DNA of 64,000 nucleotides from a virus. Shown one piece after another: positions 58,626 to 64,000 of this stretch. The notes under the pieces are model-generated. The model did no database searches. It was not told the origin of the DNA and saw only the letters and a list, made by a program, of their open reading frames with translations. The translations under genes were made by a program, and so were the position numbers. Position 1 is the first letter of the stretch, and each line of letters starts with the position of its first letter. The stretch spans positions 1 to 64,000 of IMG/VR virus record IMGVR_UViG_3300020196_000026; one strand, written 5' to 3'.

Positions 58626-59192
58626 ATGGCAAATGGTAACGAATTAACAGACTCGGCAACATATCGCAACGCTCTCATGACCACAGATGTGTTTAAAAAC
58701 ACTTCTGGGGCTCTCAGATTCTTCGCTTACGTAGGTCCAAATGGCAAGGAACTTGCCAGTGGAGCAGTAGAGCTGGTTCAGGGCAGCTTTGTTCATCCAA
58801 TGGGCATTCTTGAGAAGCAAGCCATCCTCAGAGATCTTTCTGCAGGAAACATCAAGTATGGCAAGAGTGGTGTAAGATTTTACACCATTGCTAACTTGAC
58901 CGGCAATACCGCAGGTACAGCAATTGTGCAATCTGCAGGTAGAGTTGTAGGCGCATGGTTTGTTCCAGTATCCGGCGCTGCCGGCACCGGAACTATCACT
59001 GTAGTTACAACTGCTGGCTCACTTGTTGCCAATACTGCAGGAACTCAAATTGGCGACACTAGCAATAAAGTCAAGGAGCTCACGATTGCAGCTGCTGGAC
59101 AAGATGTAGCTGCCGGTGATGTAATTACTGCTACTCCTGCAATTGGTGGAAACGTAGCAAGAGTTGTCATTGCAGTTGCAGAGCACGGTTGA
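58626..59192 (+). CDS. Probable virion structural protein
   Basis: A 188-residue protein preceded by AAAAGGAA. It is Ala/Gly/Val/Thr-rich; the C-terminal half has repeated short strands (GTGTITVVTTAGSLVANTAG). This composition and a strong, isolated gene context fit a small capsid decoration or tail protein. The stable hairpin at 59209 follows its stop and may protect its mRNA. No family recognised. Confidence 0.6.
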   Translation: MANGNELTDSATYRNALMTTDVFKNTSGALRFFAYVGPNGKELASGAVELVQGSFVHPMGILEKQAILRDLSAGNIKYGKSGVRFYTIANLTGNTAGTAIVQSAGRVVGAWFVPVSGAAGTGTITVVTTAGSLVANTAGTQIGDTSNKVKELTIAAAGQDVAAGDVITATPAIGGNVARVVIAVAEHG

Positions 59193-59208
59193 TTTAATCA
59201 TACTTATC

Positions 59209-59230
59209 TGGCGGGGGAAACCCCGCCAGG
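59209..59230 (+). other. GNRA-capped hairpin after a structural gene
   Basis: A perfect 9-bp stem (CTGGCGGGG with CCCCGCCAG) with GAAA loop. It is followed by GTAAATT, not a T run, so it is unlikely to be an efficient terminator. Possible mRNA stabiliser or processing site. Confidence 0.7.
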
Positions 59231-59252
59231 TAAATTCCCTTAAGAGATAACT

Positions 59253-61385
59253 ATGGCCAGAAAGAACATCATTAAGCTTGCAGATGATGCATCCTTTGAG
59301 CAGAATTTCTTTCAATTGGCTTTTGCCTATATTCGAGACAAGATCCCAAATCTGCTCGACTACATGCTTGGTTTTGAGGTAGTTAACAAGAATGACGATG
59401 GCACTCAAGCCATTGGTCTTTTTAAATTTGATATAAGCGGACGACAGCTCTTTGTTCCTGTGTTCTATAAGAACGGCGAGCTCAAAGGCGCTGAACTCCT
59501 TTATAATCAAAATCAGGACAAGTTTGTACCCAATAAGGAAAACTGGGTCGACTCTATACTTAACTCTCGTCCAGAAGAACTCGGCTCTCCATCAGAAATG
59601 TCGAAAAGCGACATCATGAACGGCATGCAGTCTGGTCTAGACCTGAGCAAGATCTACAACCCTACGATGAACACTAAGCTCAGCATGGACCGCATGCAGA
59701 GTCTTACTTCTTCCTTTGATTGGACACTGCCTAACTTCCTTAAGCAAGCAGACTGCAAGTTGTCTGAGATCTACACCCGTACTTTAATGCAGAATCCCGA
59801 ACTGCACAAGTTAGCTACTGAGGCTTACGGCGAGGAACTTTACAAAGCTCTCGAGTCTTGTAAGAAGTCTGAGGCTGTTATCCAGCTAGACAACGACAAA
59901 GTTCCAGAAGTCCAAGTGATCGACGCTAATAGTCCTCAGCCGGTATTTGACTCGATGAGTGATGCCGAGAAGAAGGAGTTGCTTGAGGAAGGCGTTGTCC
60001 TGCGCGACAATAGATCCGAGGGCAAAATTCCTTATAAAATTCAACGTCCAATGAAGCTAAATGCTGCAGAGGGCGCATGCGCATGCGACTTACTGATGAA
60101 GGGCGGCTCTTTTCAGCGCGGTGCAATTCTACCCGAACTAGGCGTAGATAACTTTAATAAACATGTTTTTATTCCTATGGGGAATAAAAATATCACGCCT
60201 TGCTGCATTGAGTCTTCAAAAGCTTTCGTATCTTCTTTTGATAATGCTCACGAGGAGTTTAAAAAGTTTATTGAAGCCCTACCGGATGCCAGCTCAGCCA
60301 AGGTTCAAGCTGGAGATTCCATCAATGTTTACAACACGGAAGTCCCATATACTATCTTTGTTGAAGCAGATGGCTCTCAGGGTTCAAGTGCAGTTTGCTT
60401 AAAGAATAAAGTCGAGTTTGATTCAACCGCTACTTATGAAGTAATGTGCGGTAACTACTCAATCGACAAGGTTGTAGTATCTCCTGCTTATAAGCGCATG
60501 AGGCTTATTGATAAAACTCTTTATGTTCCCGTGAAGGCTAAAGTACACTCCTTCAAAGCTAAAGCATACTCTTGCCCTAGGCTAGATATTGGTGACGCTA
60601 GAGATATCGATGCCAAGATCAAGGGCCTGTTTGATGAAGTAAAGGTTGCCAAGGATCGCAACGGATTTACTGTATCTTGCAATGGCAAAGTCTTGTTTAA
60701 GCAAGCAAGTCGTCGAGACACCTATATAAGTCTAGTTGCTGGTGTGGGCTTGGATATTGCTAGTGCTAAAGGCGCCATTAAACAAGCAGCTACCTTAGAG
60801 CCTGTAGTGTACATGTTGCAAAAGAGCGCTCAGGGGCCGTTCTTCGACCCGGGCCAGGTCTTTGCCCCGAATATTCCCTCAGTCCCAATGGGCATGAATC
60901 CCACCTTGGGTGTTCCAGAGCAGTATCCCCAGGCCGAGACAATGAACGCCATGACTGGCGCTCCCGGTAATGTCTTAAACCAGCGCATCATGGATGGCAT
61001 CGGTGGCATGAATCAGGCTCAACCTGCTCTTAGCCAGCAGGCAGTCGATGAAATTATGCAGGCTGCTCAAGCCGGGGAGAAGGATGTTTTCGACGTCGCT
61101 AATATTTCTCAGCTTATCAATCGTGCAGATATTGATACGCCCTTGGATCAATACCTTGTGGACCTTAACCAGGCTCTGGATCGTCTTGGTAGAATCTATT
61201 TCCTCATGCTTTTCCACGGCGATAAGTTTGCCGAGCGCTTTAGCCAAGAAGATATTCCCAGCATGGAAGAGTCTGTTCGTAATACCTTTACCCATCTCGG
61301 CGAACTAATTCTTAAACTGAAAGAGCGCAAGATTCAGTCTGACTCAGGATCTGCGGTAGAAACCGATCTTAACCAGCTTGTGTAA
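59253..61385 (+). CDS. Large conserved phage protein, probably virion-associated
   Basis: A 710-residue protein. The N-terminal segment (FEQNFFQLAFAYIRDKIPNL, then LFVPVFYKNGELKGAELLY) resembles a family I have seen in large phages without an assigned role. A middle region has Cys and Asp-rich motifs. The segment about 525-620 is Pro/Gln-rich, and the C-terminal quarter is helical. A leader-like SFDWTLPNFLKQADCK lies near 155-170. No enzyme motif. It overlaps the next gene by 1 nt (TAATG). Confidence 0.65.
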   Translation: MARKNIIKLADDASFEQNFFQLAFAYIRDKIPNLLDYMLGFEVVNKNDDGTQAIGLFKFDISGRQLFVPVFYKNGELKGAELLYNQNQDKFVPNKENWVDSILNSRPEELGSPSEMSKSDIMNGMQSGLDLSKIYNPTMNTKLSMDRMQSLTSSFDWTLPNFLKQADCKLSEIYTRTLMQNPELHKLATEAYGEELYKALESCKKSEAVIQLDNDKVPEVQVIDANSPQPVFDSMSDAEKKELLEEGVVLRDNRSEGKIPYKIQRPMKLNAAEGACACDLLMKGGSFQRGAILPELGVDNFNKHVFIPMGNKNITPCCIESSKAFVSSFDNAHEEFKKFIEALPDASSAKVQAGDSINVYNTEVPYTIFVEADGSQGSSAVCLKNKVEFDSTATYEVMCGNYSIDKVVVSPAYKRMRLIDKTLYVPVKAKVHSFKAKAYSCPRLDIGDARDIDAKIKGLFDEVKVAKDRNGFTVSCNGKVLFKQASRRDTYISLVAGVGLDIASAKGAIKQAATLEPVVYMLQKSAQGPFFDPGQVFAPNIPSVPMGMNPTLGVPEQYPQAETMNAMTGAPGNVLNQRIMDGIGGMNQAQPALSQQAVDEIMQAAQAGEKDVFDVANISQLINRADIDTPLDQYLVDLNQALDRLGRIYFLMLFHGDKFAERFSQEDIPSMEESVRNTFTHLGELILKLKERKIQSDSGSAVETDLNQLV

Positions 61386-62284
61386 TGCGTAAAGCAAACG
61401 TCTCGTTATCCGGCAATCGCCAACCCGCTCCTCGACGGCTGAAGAGCCCCGACTGGAGATATAACTATGTCGTCAGCCTTATCGACGAATGGCGAGAGCC
61501 CCGCAAAGATGACGATAAATACGTGTGTGAGCTGTACGCTTTACTAAAGGCTATTAGGCAAGAGCCGGTAGATGTCGTAGAGAGTTATAAGGATTCTAAT
61601 CCAAATATTGCGGATGCCTTGATGCTCTACGAGAATGGTCCGTCCTATCGAGTAGACGTAGATACACGCATCCTAGTAAATTATTCTTTTGAAGAAATTG
61701 CTCGAGTAGTCGGGCATAATCCAATAGTTATTGAATATTACGTAAAGTGTTTTTTTGATGTAATTGATAACCTTAATAATTACGGATACTTAAATCGCTG
61801 GGTTGTAGAGCCGATTATGCGCTCAGCTCCATTTAGTAATGAGGCTTTTTGGAAGCGTCTTGCTGTGTTTGGCGGACGGGAAATGTTGGAGTCTGTGGAG
61901 AAGTGCTCGCAACATCAAATGCAAAAGCTTTATGAAACTTTGTTTGACAACTTGGTTCTTTCCAAGGGTATCCAGGCTGCCAACGGTATTGTGCCTAATG
62001 CTAGAAATGCAACTGAACTTATCGGCCTAGCCAAAGACAATATAAATGAGCGTAAAAAGATTGAGGCAATCTTTGGTGGAGTAAAGGAAGATGATGCCTT
62101 TACCTCTCAGATCGTTAGTGTAATGCTGAAATCTTTTACATTTGGTCTAATGAATAACAACGCACTGCCCGCAGATCCATTACGATCTGGTCAGTATTCT
62201 AATGAAGATCTAGCCTCGCTACATCTCAATAATCCACCTCGTTTTGTTGAAAATCAAAATCAAGGTAAACTAGAGGAACAATGA
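61385..62284 (+). CDS. Unknown protein with possible helix-turn-helix
   Basis: A 299-residue protein whose ATG overlaps the upstream stop. Residues about 99-125 (YSFEEIARVVGHNPIVIEYY) have a helix-turn-helix-like spacing, as in small DNA-binding phage proteins. The rest is helical. A DNA-binding role (packaging or regulation) is possible but weakly supported. It overlaps the next gene by ATGA. Confidence 0.6.
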   Translation: MRKANVSLSGNRQPAPRRLKSPDWRYNYVVSLIDEWREPRKDDDKYVCELYALLKAIRQEPVDVVESYKDSNPNIADALMLYENGPSYRVDVDTRILVNYSFEEIARVVGHNPIVIEYYVKCFFDVIDNLNNYGYLNRWVVEPIMRSAPFSNEAFWKRLAVFGGREMLESVEKCSQHQMQKLYETLFDNLVLSKGIQAANGIVPNARNATELIGLAKDNINERKKIEAIFGGVKEDDAFTSQIVSVMLKSFTFGLMNNNALPADPLRSGQYSNEDLASLHLNNPPRFVENQNQGKLEEQ

Positions 62285-63591
62285 GTGAATTAAAGCATAT
62301 TTCTTTAGAAAATAAAGAGCGGTTGGTGGAACTGGTTAACAAGACTGCCAGTTACGTCAACGACGGTATGGAGCCCACTGATGCTTTAGTAAAAGCTGCT
62401 AGTGATAGTGAGTATCCCAATGATTACGTTCTGCGTGCTGCAGAGGCTTATAATGGCGCTGCTCATCTTGCTTATTTTAAATCTGCGAGTCTTGATGAGC
62501 GGGGTAATTCTTTTGCTCTCGCTGATGGCCTAAGTGCAGTTGCCCGTATTTTAAATGCTACGAAGGTTGATACAAAGAAAGCTGAAAAGGTTTCTTTTTC
62601 TTATCTATCAGAGACAAGTGGCTATTTTGATACGGCAGAGGACGACAGCTTTCTTTTTGTAGAGAAGCAAGCAACTGCCCCCTCCTTTGATTCAATTAAT
62701 AGGGCTGCAGCTGCTTTAGACAAGCAAGAAAAGCTAGCTATTGAAACAAATAGAAACTGTTACAATCAAGCCTGTGAAAGTTTGGCTAAAAGCATTATGT
62801 GTTTTAAGGAAAAGACTGCAACGGCGACCACTTATCGTAAAATGCACTGGGCTAGAGAAATGCTCGAGCGTCATGGTAAAGAAGCGCTTGACGTTATTAG
62901 TATTGCTACTGGTGTGACTGGCGCAGAGTGTACCAAGTTAGCTGCTGATAAAGTCGGTTATTTTTCTTTAGGCAATGACGAACTTAATTCCTTGGATTCC
63001 ATCATTCAAAGATTCAACCAAGTGCGTTTACTAAATACTAAGCTTGCTCAGGTTGAGCATGACGCTTATGTCAATCGTTTAGAGCGCAACAACCTACTTA
63101 ATGATGCTTGTGGGGTTAAACCTTTTTATAAAAAAAAAGCTGGTAGAATAGCGGATTTTAACGATACTCTTGAAACCGTTATAAATAGAATGAATCCTAA
63201 CATGGGTGCTTCTAGCGAATCAATTCAAAGAGGTATTTTAGAAGGTATGGCTGATCCTGACTTTATTGATAAGTCTTCTAAAATTGATAAAGCTCTAATT
63301 CTACATAAGCTTATAAAGTCAGATCCAATTATTGGTTCTCGTGCGCCCCACGAGATTGAGCAAGCATTATCTGAGATTAGTTCCATTGCTCCAACTGCAA
63401 CTCGCAGCGAACCCTTGCTTCGATCCATGCTTCGTCGTAGACTAGAAGCAGGAGAACAGATTGATGACTTCTCTCTCAATCAAATGCTTGCAATGGAAGA
63501 TCGAATGAGAGATCAGTATAGAGAGTATTCTGTTGTACCCAAGCTGACGGGTCTCAGCGAATCCGACCGAGGAGCAGGAAAAGGCAAATAA
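62281..63591 (+). CDS. Unknown helical protein
   Basis: A 436-residue protein coupled to the previous one by ATGA. It looks mostly helical with Lys/Glu/Ala-rich segments; short leader-like pieces recur (KTASYVND, LVKAASDSE, FVEKQATA). No domain recognised. Its stop overlaps the next ATG. Probably part of a structural operon with its neighbours. Confidence 0.6.
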   Translation: MSELKHISLENKERLVELVNKTASYVNDGMEPTDALVKAASDSEYPNDYVLRAAEAYNGAAHLAYFKSASLDERGNSFALADGLSAVARILNATKVDTKKAEKVSFSYLSETSGYFDTAEDDSFLFVEKQATAPSFDSINRAAAALDKQEKLAIETNRNCYNQACESLAKSIMCFKEKTATATTYRKMHWAREMLERHGKEALDVISIATGVTGAECTKLAADKVGYFSLGNDELNSLDSIIQRFNQVRLLNTKLAQVEHDAYVNRLERNNLLNDACGVKPFYKKKAGRIADFNDTLETVINRMNPNMGASSESIQRGILEGMADPDFIDKSSKIDKALILHKLIKSDPIIGSRAPHEIEQALSEISSIAPTATRSEPLLRSMLRRRLEAGEQIDDFSLNQMLAMEDRMRDQYREYSVVPKLTGLSESDRGAGKGK

Positions 63592-64000
63592 TGAATATTG
63601 ATCAACTTACAGCAAAGTTTGCCCAAGCTTATGTTAAGCGCTCCGAGGAGATGTACAATGGGCAGCCTATTGCCAAACTCTCTCCAGCAGAAGTAACAAG
63701 GGCCGTTGCGGGCGCTCAAAATGCAGCAGATTATCTTGCTGGATTGAACCCTAGCACTGCTGCAACAGCAGGCCAGATATATCAAACCCAGAGTGGTCCA
63801 ACTGGAGTTATGAGTGGAGCTCCACACCTGATTGCTAGACCTGTTGAAAGTCACCAAGATTACAACTCTGGTGCTCTCTACAACCCAGGCAATGCAGGTT
63901 TTTGGTCTCCACTTTTAGATGTTCCTTTTGTTGGAGAGGATCAAACTGGTTTTGGCACAGGCGGTGCCGCCCTCTCCTCCGCCGCCGCCTATCTAGGAGT
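63591..64000 (+). CDS. Partial gene at the window edge
   Basis: The frame opens at an ATG overlapping the upstream stop (TAATG) and is still open at the last base; 136 residues are visible. It starts MNIDQLTAKFAQAYVKRSEE, leader-like, and continues Ala/Gly/Asn/Pro-rich, ending in an Ala/Gly segment. Probable virion or membrane-active protein. The 3' end is missing. Confidence 0.7.
   Translation, partial: MNIDQLTAKFAQAYVKRSEEMYNGQPIAKLSPAEVTRAVAGAQNAADYLAGLNPSTAATAGQIYQTQSGPTGVMSGAPHLIARPVESHQDYNSGALYNPGNAGFWSPLLDVPFVGEDQTGFGTGGAALSSAAAYLG

Noticed and set aside
59019-59510. Minus-strand 163-residue frame
   Set aside because: It spans two forward genes and the hairpin between them, with no ribosome binding site and no family likeness.
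61672-61760. Sigma factor in the 61385 gene
   Set aside because: The helix-turn-helix-like stretch is isolated; no region 2 or other sigma motif is present.

Overview
The window is part of a large tailed bacteriophage genome (or a prophage or metagenomic contig of one). The evidence is dense, almost entirely plus-strand gene packing with many TAATG and ATGA overlaps, lysis genes, giant fibre-like proteins, small phage-family proteins, three tRNAs, a complete tmRNA, and a multisubunit-type RNA polymerase embedded among probable virion genes. The host cannot be named. Sigma70-like promoters, Sec signal peptides and lipoboxes fit a diderm bacterium. No terminase, portal or major capsid gene was recognised, so the genome extends well beyond this window.

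Layout. (1) 1-4060: a metallophosphoesterase, a small gene, about 0.9 kb of strongly structured non-coding sequence ending in a perfect terminator, a small coiled-coil gene, tRNA-CAT, a second structured RNA, a secreted lysozyme-like protein, a run of terminators and a 28-bp inverted repeat. (2) 4062-17514 and 22445-25664: an array of small and medium proteins, many with glycine-zipper membrane segments, sharing a few short N-terminal leaders ('MIKVANNIQRMLEK', 'MxPYxxY', 'LLRHYLMQKIA'). Orphan copies of these leaders and duplicated gene junctions show repeated recombination. A 3-TM holin-like protein with a partial duplicate lies here. So does the only minus-strand gene, a trypsin-like lipoprotein. 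(3) 17532-22448: a 1638-residue polypeptide that fuses the RNA polymerase beta subunit to the N-terminal part of beta', through the catalytic NADFDGDQM motif. (4) 25861-34632: an accessory region of small genes with tRNA-Lys, tRNA-Leu, a tmRNA encoding the tag ANEWYVPSESPALVAA, a PRTase-like protein, zinc-ribbon proteins, an HExxH protein and a deaminase-like protein. (5) 34721-54465: surface proteins, including two consecutive giant proteins of 2152 and 3908 residues with RCC1-type beta-propeller repeats and lectin-like motifs. (6) 54462-64000: low-complexity and structural-type proteins and the missing C-terminal part of beta' (56177-58036, bridge helix and trigger-loop regions), 34 kb from its partner.

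How the parts may work together (inference): the two RNAP polypeptides would assemble into one enzyme, because the active-site aspartates are on one chain and the bridge helix and trigger loop on the other. Their placement among leader-bearing, glycine-zipper and structural genes suggests the enzyme is carried in the virion and ejected with accessory membrane-active proteins. Several intergenic gaps carry GCTATAAT-type -10 boxes followed by operons that end in intrinsic terminators, so part of the transcription is probably done by host RNAP. The tmRNA and tRNAs would support translation during host takeover.
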